Assembly (NCBI RefSeq): GCF_016887565.1
Contig: NZ_CP069396.1
Span: forward strand, 310,001 to 374,000
DNA length: 64,000 bases
Direction: 5' to 3'
From: Archangium violaceum
Lineage (GTDB): Bacteria; Myxococcota; Myxococcia; Myxococcales; Myxococcaceae
In this document: positions 35,456 to 43,546 of the stretch, piece by piece
Position numbering within the stretch: the stretch's first letter is position 1
How the letters are laid out: each line of letters starts with the position of its first letter
The notes under the pieces: generated by a model
Seen by the model: only the letters and a program-made list of their open reading frames with translations
Told to the model about the DNA's origin: nothing
Databases searched by the model: none
Translations under genes and position numbers: made by a program

Positions 35456-35941
35456 TCACGGCGTGTGCGTCTGGGCCCAGTAGGAGATGACGGCCTCGTC
35501 GTCGACGATGCGCGAGTGGAAGTGGTCCCACATGTCGGTGACGGCCACCGCGTGGCCCTTGGACAGCTTGGGCGTGAGGTAGAGGGCGTAGTACTCGGCG
35601 CCGCTGCCGTCGTCGGCGGGGCCCAGCTTGTCCAGCGGGCGCTTCGTCACCGGACACATCAGCGTGCAGCGTGTGCCCGGGGCGATGTCGATGAAGCCCA
35701 CCTTCCGCTTGTCCCCGTGGATGGGGGAGAGGTGGACGATGCCCTCGCGCCCATCCGGGGTGCGCACCAGCAGACTGACGGCGGGGTAGTTGTTGAACTT
35801 CACGTCCGAGTAGCCGACCAGGTTGTGCCCACCGGGGCCAAAGGCCTGCGTCACCACCAACGTCACCTTCTCGTCGATGGGCTGGATGCTCGCGTGCTTC
35901 TCGGGGATGTCGTTCTGGGGGTCGACGTGGTTCTTGGGCAT
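35456..35941 (-). CDS. Hypothetical cytoplasmic protein
   Basis: 161 residues from the ATG at 35941, preceded by AAGGGAGG; the frame is open much further upstream (to 36784), but that part lies opposite the Xre and phosphatase genes and is a shadow. No signal or membrane helix. Beta-rich, with recognisable blocks VRTPDGREGIVHLSPIHGD, APGTRCTLMCPV and YALYLTPKLSKG. Two cysteines (RCTLMC) could bind metal. I do not recognise the family. The 270 bp before it (35942-36211) contain the promoter region for this gene and the Xre gene. Confidence 0.78.
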   Translation of the reverse strand: MPKNHVDPQNDIPEKHASIQPIDEKVTLVVTQAFGPGGHNLVGYSDVKFNNYPAVSLLVRTPDGREGIVHLSPIHGDKRKVGFIDIAPGTRCTLMCPVTKRPLDKLGPADDGSGAEYYALYLTPKLSKGHAVAVTDMWDHFHSRIVDDEAVISYWAQTHTP

Positions 35942-36137
35942 GGGCGGGGGCCTCCCTTTGGGGAGCAGCAAGATAGCGACGCTGGCTCCTGGCGAACACC
36001 CTGGGTCGTCTCCTACCCGATGTGGGGTGGGGGAGGACCGACTCCGCGAGTCACGTGGGAAACCGGCGGGCGGGACGCGCGGCCATACCTCCAAAGGGGG
36101 GAAGAGTCGGCGCAACCCCTCGTGTTGGTAGTGGGCA

Positions 36138-36165
36138 TTGACAGGACGTATCAAGTTCGTAAGGT
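36138..36165 (+). promoter_or_regulatory. Sigma-70-type promoter for the Xre gene
   Basis: A perfect TTGACA (36138-36143), a 16-bp spacer and TAAGGT (36160-36165) lie 47 bp upstream of the Xre regulator start, in an AT-richer patch. A good match by eye; no start site is known. Confidence 0.5.
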
Positions 36166-36211
36166 AGGGACACTCGCTGGATGCCTTCCGTCCGCTCTGG
36201 AGACCCCTGCC

Positions 36212-36562
36212 ATGTCCCGGCTCCCCGACCGTGTTGAACATCCGTTGTCGATGTCCCTTGGAGCGGCGGTCCTGGCCGCCCGGCTGCGCGCGGCGCTCAC
36301 GCCGTCCGAGGTGGCGCGCCGGGTGGGCGTGCCGCTCGACATGTATGGCCGTATCGAGCGGGGCGAGACGTTCCCCAGCGTCCTCACGCTGCGGCGGCTG
36401 TGCCTGGCGCTGGAGATTCCCTCGGACGAGCTGCTGGGGCTGGATGCTCCCGAGTCCCTGGACATGAACCGCCTGGTGAGCGCCGCGCGCGGGTTGAAGG
36501 TCTCGCAACTGCGGCTGCTGCACCGGCTGGCCGAGTCGCTCCTCCCTTCCCAGCGGGGGTGA
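36212..36562 (+). CDS. Xre-family HTH regulator
   Basis: 116 residues from the ATG at 36212. The helix-turn-helix domain spans about 18-75 (LRAALTPSEVARRVGVPLDMYGRIERGE marks it, followed by PSVLTLRRLCLALEI), the Cro/C1 type fold. The C-terminal 40 residues (LVSAARGLKVSQLRLLHRLAESLL) look like a dimerisation helix pair. It is a single-domain repressor-like protein. A TTGACA/TAAGGT promoter precedes it. Targets are unknown; the gene to the left is divergent. Confidence 0.88.
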   Translation: MSRLPDRVEHPLSMSLGAAVLAARLRAALTPSEVARRVGVPLDMYGRIERGETFPSVLTLRRLCLALEIPSDELLGLDAPESLDMNRLVSAARGLKVSQLRLLHRLAESLLPSQRG

Positions 36563-36653
36563 AGCGTCCCGAGAGTCGCTGCTCGCCCGACAGGGCGTGG
36601 ATAGAGTCCCTTCCGAGGACCCTCCGTCCATGAGAGAAGGGGCTGGCCCAACC

Positions 36654-37646
36654 ATGGAGCAGCCGAGCGTGCGAGAGCTACAACCCATCATCGACGCGGT
36701 CCGACTCGCGTGTGAGCTATGCCGCCGGGTCCAGTCTTCCGAGGCGGGTGTCACCCGAAAGAGCGACGCCAGTCCCGTCACCATCGCGGATTACGGCTCG
36801 CAGGCCCTGCTGTGCCGGGCCATCCGCCGCCACTTCCCCGATGACGGCGTCATTGCCGAGGAGGGCGGTGAGGCCTTCCTCTCCGTGCCCCAGCCCGAGC
36901 GGGAGCAGGCCCTGCGCCTGGTGGGCAGGTTGCTCGGGGAGCAGGTGGGCGAGGAGGACTTCGTCCGTTGGCTGGACCATGGGCGCGGTGTGCGCTCGGA
37001 CCGGATCTGGGTCATCGACCCCGTGGACGGCACCGAGGGCTTCGTCCACGGGCGCGCGTATGCCGTGTGCGTGGGGACGCTGGTGGAGGGCGAGCCCCGG
37101 GATGGCGTCATCGGCGCGCCGGTGTCGCCGCTGGACGAGGGGGGCACGCTCTTCTACACGGACGGCGGCGGCGCCTGGTCCGAGCTGCTCGCGGGCGGCG
37201 AGCCGCGCCCCCTGCACGTGTCAGACCGCGCGGATCCTCCGAGCCTGCGCATCGTGGAGAGCTACGTGATGGGTCGGCGCTCGCGGGAGATCGCGGACCG
37301 GGTGTACGCGGAGGCGGGGCTCGATGCGCGGCGCATCAAGCGCTACGACGGCATGGTGAAGTACGCGCTGCTGGCGGCGGGGGCGGCGGACCTGTACGTG
37401 CGAGGGCCTCGGGACTCGCGGAAGAATCCGCACAAGCTCTGGGACCACGTGGCGGGCACGGCGCTGGTGCGCGCGGCGGGCGGCCAGGTCACGGGGCTGG
37501 ATGGCCGGGCGGTGGACTTCTCGCAGGGCACGGAGCTGCGCACCCCGGGGCTGCTCGTGAGCAACGGGCGCATCCACATGCGCCTCGTCGAGGCCATGGA
37601 GCGCGTGGCCGGCGAGGAGTGGGGCTTCCTGTCTCACTCCCACTGA
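36654..37646 (+). CDS. Inositol-monophosphatase-family phosphatase (Hal2/CysQ-like)
   Basis: 330 residues from the ATG at 36654 (36630 is an equal alternative). Lithium-sensitive phosphatase signature: KSDASPVTIADYGSQ near the N-terminus, EE in IAEEGGE, the metal motif DPVDGTEGFVHG, and WDHVAGTAL near the C-terminus. The SPVTIADYGSQ block is typical of 3'(2'),5'-bisphosphate nucleotidases, which remove the phosphate from PAP left by sulphate assimilation and sulphotransferases. The activity could alternatively be on inositol phosphates. Its last 13 bp overlap the convergent MFS gene. Confidence 0.88.
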   Translation: MEQPSVRELQPIIDAVRLACELCRRVQSSEAGVTRKSDASPVTIADYGSQALLCRAIRRHFPDDGVIAEEGGEAFLSVPQPEREQALRLVGRLLGEQVGEEDFVRWLDHGRGVRSDRIWVIDPVDGTEGFVHGRAYAVCVGTLVEGEPRDGVIGAPVSPLDEGGTLFYTDGGGAWSELLAGGEPRPLHVSDRADPPSLRIVESYVMGRRSREIADRVYAEAGLDARRIKRYDGMVKYALLAAGAADLYVRGPRDSRKNPHKLWDHVAGTALVRAAGGQVTGLDGRAVDFSQGTELRTPGLLVSNGRIHMRLVEAMERVAGEEWGFLSHSH

Positions 37647-38881
37647 CGCGGCGCGGGGCGCTTCCACAGGTCCCGCGTCCACCCCAACCACCAGGCGCCG
37701 TAGGCGAGTGACAGCCCGGCCAGCCCCCAGGAGGCCTGGGTCAGGCCCACGGTCTCGGCGGCGGCCCCCGCGGCCAGGGAGGACACGCCGACGGTGAGCG
37801 TGGCCAGTCCGAAGTCGATGGCGAGCACGCGCCCGCGCATCCCATCCGGCGTGGACATCTGGAGGCCATAGGTGGAGAGGACCCATTGCGCGCCGCCGCC
37901 CAGGTGCGCCAGCAGCACGCACAGGGCGGCCAGCGGCAGCGAGGGGGCCCAGGGCAGCAGCAGGTAGGCGAGCCCGTACGTCAGCATCGAGCCGCCGCAC
38001 ACCAGGAGCAGGCGCCGCCCGTCGTCACGGGCCCAGCCCTGGCCGAGGAAGGGGCCCAGCAGCGCGCCCAGCCCGCGCGCGGCCAGCAGCATGCCCACGC
38101 CCGCGTCCCCCGAGGCGAAGCGGGTGGTGGCGAAGGCGGGCAGCAGCCCGACGATGCCATTGCCCAGCCCCACGCCGAGCTTGGTGAGGAGCAGCGAGCG
38201 GGTGAGTCGGCTCTGGCGGGTGAGCGTCCACACCTCGCCCAGCTGGCGCCACATGCCGTGGGCGGAGGGGGGGCCGTGGTGCTGGAGGGGGCGGCGGATG
38301 CCCCACACGAGCAGGGCGGAGACGAGGAAGGTGGCGGCGTTGAAGAGGATGCTGACCTCGCGGCCGAAGGCGAGGGTGGTGAGGCCTCCCACGGCGGCGC
38401 CGATGAAGAGCATGGTGCCCCAGACGCCGCCCATGGCCGCCTGGGCGAGGGAGAGCTCCTCGGGGGCGACGACGTTGGGGACGGAGGCCTCGGCGACGGG
38501 GTCGAAGAAGGAGGAGAGCGCGGCGAGCAGGGCCACGCAGGCGATGGCGAGCCCGGGGGAGTGCCAGCGCAGGGCGGCGAGCAGGCCGAGCGCGGGCAGC
38601 ACGCGCAGCAGATCCACGGCGACCATGAGGCGCTTGCGATCCACGCGGTCCGCGATGAGGCCGGCCAGGGGAGAGAGGAGGAAGGCGGGCAGGACGCTGG
38701 CGGCGTGCACGGCGGCGGCCGAGCCGGGGCGGCCGGTGGACTCGGTGACGAAGCCGCTGATGGCCACGAAGGCGAACCAGTCGCCGAGCAGGGAGACGAC
38801 GGTGGCGCAGAAGAGGCGTCGGTAGTCCGGGTTGCGCCGCAGCAGCGGCAGCACGTTCCAGACGGAGGCGGGGGAGGCCAT
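37634..38881 (-). CDS. MFS transporter
   Basis: 415 residues with about 12 membrane helices. The loop 2-3 motif of the major facilitator superfamily is recognisable as GLIADRVDRKRLM (about 74-86), and a second conserved block, GMRGRVLAIDFGLA, marks helix 10. It fits the MFS_3 / enterobactin-exporter-like group, which mostly exports small metabolites or drugs. The substrate is unknown. Its start is 47 bp from the moxR start on the other strand, so a divergent promoter must lie within 38882-38928. Confidence 0.9.
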   Translation of the reverse strand: MASPASVWNVLPLLRRNPDYRRLFCATVVSLLGDWFAFVAISGFVTESTGRPGSAAAVHAASVLPAFLLSPLAGLIADRVDRKRLMVAVDLLRVLPALGLLAALRWHSPGLAIACVALLAALSSFFDPVAEASVPNVVAPEELSLAQAAMGGVWGTMLFIGAAVGGLTTLAFGREVSILFNAATFLVSALLVWGIRRPLQHHGPPSAHGMWRQLGEVWTLTRQSRLTRSLLLTKLGVGLGNGIVGLLPAFATTRFASGDAGVGMLLAARGLGALLGPFLGQGWARDDGRRLLLVCGGSMLTYGLAYLLLPWAPSLPLAALCVLLAHLGGGAQWVLSTYGLQMSTPDGMRGRVLAIDFGLATLTVGVSSLAAGAAAETVGLTQASWGLAGLSLAYGAWWLGWTRDLWKRPAPRQWE

Positions 38882-38928
38882 GGGGAGGGCGGGAGACTAG
38901 CCGTGGCGTGCTACGCTGCGCGTCCAGA

Positions 38929-39903
38929 ATGTCATCGTCCCCTGTGAAGGTCTCCCTCACCGAGCGTGCGGCTCCGGTGCGCGTGCTGGTGTCCCGGCTG
39001 GCCGACAACCTGGAGCGAGTCATCCGCGGCAAGCGCGAGGCGCTGGAGCTGGTGCTGTGCGCGGTGGCCGCCGGAGGGCACGTGCTGCTGGAGGACGTAC
39101 CGGGCACGGGGAAGACGACGCTGGCGAAGGCGCTGGCGCTGAGCATCGGCGGCAGCTTCAAGCGGGTGCAGTTCACGCCGGACCTGCTGCCCACGGACAT
39201 CGTCGGCGCGTCCATCTTCAATCCGCAGGAGGGCACGTTCCGCTTCCGGGAGGGGCCGCTGTTCGCCAACGTGTTGATCGCCGATGAGATCAACCGGGCC
39301 TCGCCACGTACGCAGTCGGCGCTGCTGGAGGCGCTGAGCGAGGGGCAGGTGACGGTGGATGGGCAGTCGCACGTGCTGGCGCCGCCGTTCCTGTGCATCG
39401 CGACGCAGAACCCGGTGGAGTTCCACGGCACGTATCCGCTGCCCGAGGCGTCGCTGGATCGGTTCGCGGTGCAGCTGTCGCTGGGGTACCTGCCGGAGGA
39501 CGAGGAGCGGACGCTGCTGATGACGCGCTCGGGGCCGCCGCCGCTGGAGGGGATGAAGCCGGTGTGCACGGTGTCGGAGGTGACGGAGCTGCAGAGGCAG
39601 GTGCAGGAGGTGAAGCTGGAGGAGTCGGTGGCGGACTACCTGCTGCGAATCGTGCAGGCGACGCGAGGGCACCCGAGCATCCGGCTGGGGGTGTCGACGC
39701 GCGGGGCGCTCGTGTACGGGCGGATGGCGAGGGCGCGGGCGTTGATGCAGGGGCGGGACTACGTGCTGCCAGAGGACCTGAAGGCGCTGGGAGTGCCGGT
39801 GCTGGCGCACAGGCTGGTGCTGGATACGCGGGCGCGCTACGCGGGAGCGGACAAGCGAGCGCTCACGAAGGAGCTCGTCGGCTCCGTGCCTGTGCCCCGG
39901 TGA
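38929..39903 (+). CDS. MoxR-family AAA ATPase
   Basis: 324 residues from the ATG at 38929. Walker A EDVPGTGKTT, Walker B LIADEINRA, sensor 1 IATQNP and a sensor 2 region near the C-terminus define a MoxR chaperone-type ATPase. These work with DUF58 and VWA or transglutaminase proteins. Here the DUF58 and transglutaminase genes are found 4.1 kb downstream (43992-47212), so the operon is interrupted. The last 57 bp of the gene (39845-39901) occur again at 41241-41297 with one mismatch, on the far side of an inserted toxin-antitoxin-like pair. The stop is TGA here and TAG in the second copy. Confidence 0.95.
   Translation: MSSSPVKVSLTERAAPVRVLVSRLADNLERVIRGKREALELVLCAVAAGGHVLLEDVPGTGKTTLAKALALSIGGSFKRVQFTPDLLPTDIVGASIFNPQEGTFRFREGPLFANVLIADEINRASPRTQSALLEALSEGQVTVDGQSHVLAPPFLCIATQNPVEFHGTYPLPEASLDRFAVQLSLGYLPEDEERTLLMTRSGPPPLEGMKPVCTVSEVTELQRQVQEVKLEESVADYLLRIVQATRGHPSIRLGVSTRGALVYGRMARARALMQGRDYVLPEDLKALGVPVLAHRLVLDTRARYAGADKRALTKELVGSVPVPR
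39845..39901 (+). repeat. Direct repeat, intact moxR 3' end
   Basis: 57 bp ending at the first base of the moxR stop codon. Matches 41241-41297 in the same orientation at 56 of 57 positions; the one difference (T/G) is silent. See the copy at 41241. Confidence 0.95.
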
Positions 39904-39912
39904 CTCAACTCC

Positions 39913-39945
39913 CCCTCTCCCTCTGGGAGAGGGACGGGGTGAGGG
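39913..39945. repeat. REP-like palindrome with conserved tail
   Basis: A 9-bp stem CCCTCTCCC/GGGAGAGGG with loop TCT (39913-39933) followed by ACGGGGTGAGGG, starting 10 bp after the moxR stop. The 21-bp palindrome is the exact reverse complement of that at 16464-16484. Sequences of this form are widespread intergenic repeats in several proteobacteria. Confidence 0.8.
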
Positions 39946-39990
39946 TATAAGTGTCCGTGTTCTGCACCCGAGTCAGGGAAATGGCTCGCG

Positions 39991-40557
39991 TCAGACGCCG
40001 AGAAGTTCCTCGAGCATGGCGACCGAGACGGCCAGACCCTGCTCGCGCAGGCGCTCCAGCACCTCTGCGAGCGTCTTCGGTGGGTTCTTCAAGGAATTGG
40101 CTTGTGCCCGGACCACCTGGGCCACCGTGGCCTCGTCGAGATCGATGAGGCCTCGCACGAAGTCGTCCGGGTGCTGCGCCTCCATCCCATGGCGTGCCAG
40201 CACCCGCTCGGGGAAGTCCTTGAGGTTGAAGGTCACGATGACCTGGGCACCGCAGCGAATGGCCGCCGCGACGACATGACGGTCATCGGGGTCTGGCAGT
40301 CCGCTGATGCCGTCGATGAGACCTTCATGGTCACTCACCTGCACATCCAGGATGGCCTGCTCCAGCAGCTCACGGTTTCGGAGAAGCCGTTCGGGCCGTA
40401 GATCGGGTCGTTGCGCCGCGATGCTTCGGAAGCATTCGTCCAGGATCTGCCGGGTCCACTTCACCTGGCAAAGACCGGTGCGGCCCAGTCGGACGAGGAG
40501 GTCCCTGAGCGGAGCCGGATAGAGGACGCAGGCGTCGTAGACCACGACGAATGGCAT
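39991..40557 (-). CDS. PIN-domain ribonuclease, VapC-like toxin
   Basis: 188 residues. The acidic triad or quartet of the PIN fold is visible: D8 in VVYDACVLYP, E41 in ILDECF, D89-D92 in LPDPDDRHVVAAA, and D114 in TFNLKDFP. Such proteins cut RNA with magnesium or manganese and act as toxins when freed from their antitoxin. The C-terminal extension (about 130-188) beyond the PIN core is common in the group paired with excisionase-type HTH proteins. The probable partner gene is divergent, at 40755, whereas such pairs normally share one operon. The gene lies inside the block bounded by the moxR 3'-end repeats. Confidence 0.87.
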   Translation of the reverse strand: MPFVVVYDACVLYPAPLRDLLVRLGRTGLCQVKWTRQILDECFRSIAAQRPDLRPERLLRNRELLEQAILDVQVSDHEGLIDGISGLPDPDDRHVVAAAIRCGAQVIVTFNLKDFPERVLARHGMEAQHPDDFVRGLIDLDEATVAQVVRAQANSLKNPPKTLAEVLERLREQGLAVSVAMLEELLGV

Positions 40558-40676
40558 GCGACAGCAGCATACTCCAGGTAGGTATGCCGGGTCTACCTTT
40601 CAGGTTATGTAACACCTCGCCTTCCGTCACGGCAGCGACAGGCGGAGACAGAGCACGACGGGGTTGCGCCCGTTTC

Positions 40677-40705
40677 GAATATTGCGAATATTGCCATTGT
40701 TGACA
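40677..40705. promoter_or_regulatory. Tandem 9-bp repeats and -35-like box between PIN and HTH genes
   Basis: GAATATTGC occurs twice head to tail (40677-40685, 40686-40694), followed by TTGACA (40700-40705). The 197-bp gap 40558-40754 between the two divergent genes is AT-richer than its surroundings (about 52% G+C in the line I counted). The repeats are a likely operator for the HTH protein, controlling both promoters. A convincing -10 box is not seen. Confidence 0.5.
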
Positions 40706-40754
40706 TAGGGGGCTGGATCGCCCCTTTGAGTAGAATCAGGCAGGGAGTGAACAC

Positions 40755-41231
40755 ATGGCCGCCACGCTGGACCTCGATGAGGTCGTACCGCCGAACGAGG
40801 CCGAGGCCGAGGCCGCCGCACAGGCTGCCCGGGCACTGGCCCGATACCTCAAGCCCGCCAGACGTCGGGCCCGTTACGTCGCCCTCCGCCCGGAAGGAGC
40901 ACCCGCCGAGCAGGAGTCCATCTCCGTGCCGCGAGAGGCGTTCGAGCTCTTCGTGAAGATCCTGGAGCAGATGGCCCAGGGCCATGCGGTGACCGTCGTT
41001 CCCATCCATGCCGAGCTGACCACCCAGGAGGCAGCCAACCTCCTGAACGTCTCACGCCCGTTCCTCATCGGACTGCTCGACCAGGGAAAGATTCCGTTCC
41101 ACAAGGTGGGGACCCATCGCCGCATCCGCTTCGAGGAGCTGCTCGCCTACAAACGTCGGGAGGAGCAGCGTCAGGAGCAGGTCCTGAGCGAGCTGGCCGC
41201 TGAAGCCCAGGAGCTCGATCTCGGCTACTGA
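40755..41231 (+). CDS. Excisionase-type HTH protein, probable antitoxin
   Basis: 158 residues. The C-terminal half carries a winged HTH of the MerR/excisionase (HTH_17) type: LTTQEAANLLNVSRPFL, GKIPFHKVGTHRRI, FEELLAYK (about 98-140). The N-terminal half (about 15-90) is helical, with an Ala/Glu-rich start, and probably binds the toxin. In known pairs this protein is the antitoxin of a PIN toxin; here the PIN gene is divergent rather than downstream. An alternative is a regulator or recombination directionality factor of the inserted block, but no integrase is present to need one. Confidence 0.82.
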   Translation: MAATLDLDEVVPPNEAEAEAAAQAARALARYLKPARRRARYVALRPEGAPAEQESISVPREAFELFVKILEQMAQGHAVTVVPIHAELTTQEAANLLNVSRPFLIGLLDQGKIPFHKVGTHRRIRFEELLAYKRREEQRQEQVLSELAAEAQELDLGY

Positions 41232-41240
41232 GGTTGTGTT

Positions 41241-41297
41241 GAGCGGACAAGCGAGCGCTCACGAAGGAGCTCGTCGGCTCCGTGCCGGTGCCCCGGT
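41241..41297 (+). repeat. Direct repeat, second copy of moxR 3' end
   Basis: Same orientation as 39845-39901, 56 of 57 identical. Encodes the last 18 residues of MoxR plus an in-frame TAG. It has no start and is not expressed as a gene. Together with the first copy it brackets the PIN/HTH block. Confidence 0.95.
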
Positions 41298-41381
41298 AGG
41301 CCAGGGCGCGGTGACACGATATGCTCGGGAGCGGATGGCTCGGAGCCCGGACGACGGCTCGCCATCCTCCGGGGGACGACC

Positions 41382-42611
41382 GTGTCGAAAGAAGTGAAGG
41401 CGGATTACGCGGCGCTGAGACAGAAGCTGCTCTACGAGTGCGAGAGCATGGTGGAGTTCGTCGCCACCTCCGGACGCACCATTCCCCAGGAGGCGGTGCG
41501 GCGGTTGCAGACGGCGCTCGCGGCGGACGGCCAGGCGATGGACCTCACGGACATCGCGGCCATGCACGAGCAGCTCGCCAAGTGCGTCTCACCCGCCACG
41601 CCCCGGGGCATCTCGGTCATTCGCGAGTCGGCGAATGACCGGTTCCGCTTCCTGGGCTCGGTTCCGCTCGTCCGGCGGCTGATGCAGACGGGCATCCTGT
41701 GCCTGGTGGCGTTCATCTCCATCAGTCTGTCCCCCCATATCGGCTCCTCCGATGAGTCGCTCGCGGTCACGCCGCAGGTCAATGCGACCCATGCCCCGGA
41801 GGCACATGCGGAGGGAGCCCAGACCCAGGAGGAGCAGACGGGGGTGGCCCAGCAGGCCCAGGCCCAGGAAGGACAGAAGGGGGGAGCCCAGCTCTCGGCG
41901 CGACGGCCCAGGGATCTCCTCGACGGCGAAGGGGTGGGCCTGCTCATCAATGAGCTCTTCCTCCTGGCCGCCGCGGGGCTGGGCGCATGCTTCGCCGCCC
42001 TCTTCGAGGTCGAGAGCCGCATCGTCCAGCGCAACTTCGATCCGGACAGCGAGGGCTCCTATTGGATCCGCTTCCTCCTCGGGGTGATCTCCGGCTTCAT
42101 CCTCGTCACGCTGGTCCCCATCCCCCAGGATGCGGCCTTCAGCTTCGGCCGGCCCTTGATGGCGATGCTGGGCGGATTCTCCGGTTCCGCCGTCCACCGC
42201 ATCCTGCTCCGGTTGGTGGAGACCATCGAATCCCTGGTGAAGGGCAGCACCCAGGAAGTCATCACCGCGCAGGAGCATGCGATCAAGGCCCGGGCCGCAG
42301 GGGAGCTGTTGCAGCAACGCACGAAGCTCGCCATGTCGATCATGCGCTTTCGCAAGGATGTCTCGGGTGAGGCGACTGCGGAGCAGGTGGACGCGCTGCT
42401 CGATCAACTCCTGGGCTCGCTGGTGGAGCCGGAGGGTGCCGAGGCCCGCGGTTCCACCCGGCCCGCGCGAAATGTGTCCCGCGTCCTGGCGAACAACCTG
42501 GTGAACGCGCCAGCACCGGAAGCGTCCGAGCCCGCGCCGGGAGTGGAGTCGACGCCGGGCGGGGAGGCGCCGGCACGGAAGTCTCCGACGGAGACAGGGG
42601 TCCCCGGCTGA
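41382..42611 (+). CDS. Hypothetical membrane protein with three to four helices
   Basis: 409 residues starting at GTG 41382 behind a G-rich site. A soluble N-terminal helical part (1-95) is followed by a membrane helix at about 99-118. A Gln/Glu/Ala-rich linker (about 125-180, HAEGAQTQEEQTG-like) then leads to membrane helices at about 188-210 and 228-248, possibly 260-275, and a helical charged C-terminal part ending in a disordered Pro/Glu tail. I do not recognise the family. It lies between the moxR repeat block and the decayed SitA block, so it may also be accessory, though its base composition and codon use look native. Confidence 0.75.
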   Translation: MSKEVKADYAALRQKLLYECESMVEFVATSGRTIPQEAVRRLQTALAADGQAMDLTDIAAMHEQLAKCVSPATPRGISVIRESANDRFRFLGSVPLVRRLMQTGILCLVAFISISLSPHIGSSDESLAVTPQVNATHAPEAHAEGAQTQEEQTGVAQQAQAQEGQKGGAQLSARRPRDLLDGEGVGLLINELFLLAAAGLGACFAALFEVESRIVQRNFDPDSEGSYWIRFLLGVISGFILVTLVPIPQDAAFSFGRPLMAMLGGFSGSAVHRILLRLVETIESLVKGSTQEVITAQEHAIKARAAGELLQQRTKLAMSIMRFRKDVSGEATAEQVDALLDQLLGSLVEPEGAEARGSTRPARNVSRVLANNLVNAPAPEASEPAPGVESTPGGEAPARKSPTETGVPG

Positions 42612-42628
42612 ACGGCCTTCCGTTCCTC

Positions 42629-42658
42629 GTGCGGTCTGCTCCAATGTGAGCTGACCTC
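42629..42658 (+). repeat. 30-bp direct repeat, left of decayed SitA block
   Basis: Matches 43920-43949 in the same orientation at 29 of 30 positions (core GCGGTCTGCTCCAATGTGAG). The pair encloses the SitA pseudogene and the DUF2019 gene. Confidence 0.85.
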
Positions 42659-42705
42659 CATGGAAGCTCCATTTGTTTGAACCGCCTTGAGTTGGAGGCC
42701 GCTCC

Positions 42706-43546
42706 GTGATTTCGCGTTCGAGCCTTGCGACGCTGCTGCTCCTGCTGTGCGCCTGTAGCTCCACGCGCGTCGTGCGCCTCGACATCGGTCAGGGGGAGTC
42801 CCTGGAGTACAGGCCGTCCACCTGGAACAAGTCAGTGGCGGTGGATGCGAACTCGTTCGAGGTGGCGCTGACGCGGCTGGTGCTCGAAGCGCCCCTGACC
42901 CTCCGCTCTTATCGGCGGTGATGCTGATCTACCTGGGGGTGGATGTCTTCCTGGACGTGGTGAAGGCGAGCTTCGAACTGAAGCGCTCCACCGACAGGGC
43001 CACCACCTTCGAGGAGTTGCAGGAGGCCAGCCAGCGTTTCGGGCGCGTGGTGGGACCCGGGGTCGCGCGCGTCTTCGTCCTCGCGGTGACGGTGGTGGTG
43101 AGTCAAGGCATGGTCGGGGGCGGCGCGTGGTTGGCCTCACGGCTGTCGATGCTGCCCCATTTCCCGGAAGCAGCGGCGGTGGGGGCCTCTCAGTTGGGCA
43201 TTCGACTGGGAGCCGTGGGGCAGGTGAGCGCAGTGGCAGTGATTGAAGACAGTCTCGTCATCGCCCTGGAGCAGCGGGCAAGGGCAAGCACTGGCACCAC
43301 ATCGTGGAGCAGACGGAGAGCAATATCCAGCGGTTCGGCCCCCATGCGGTTCACAACACCGAGAACGTCATCCAGTTGGAAGAGGCGCTGCACACCCGTC
43401 TGAGTGCTTTCTACTCGAGAAAGAACTTGTCGGTTACCGGCTCGACGGACCTTACCGTGCGGCAGTGGTTGAGCACGCAGTCCTACGAGGCCCAGCGCAA
43501 GTTCGGGCTGTTGGCCATCGAGAGAGTTCAAAAGGGAGTCTGGTGA
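42706..43546 (+). pseudogene. Decayed SitA-type polymorphic toxin lipoprotein
   Basis: Three pieces of one myxobacterial SitA-like toxin are recognisable. First, a lipoprotein N-terminus (42706-42921: signal, LCACSS lipobox, RVVRLDIGQGESLEYRP), which stops after 71 residues. Second, in another frame, the membrane and middle region from 42918 (YLGVDVFLDVV, DRATTFEELQEASQRFG, VARVFVLAVT). Third, after a further frame change near 43283, the C-terminal toxin domain, beginning GKHWHHIVEQTE and ending TQSYEAQRKFGLLAIERVQKGVW at 43546, with the HH pair of HNH/AHH-type nucleases. A large part of the middle found in full-length relatives appears deleted. SitA toxins pass between cells by TraAB outer-membrane exchange. 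This copy cannot make a normal toxin, but its nuclease domain sequence is intact. Confidence 0.8.
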
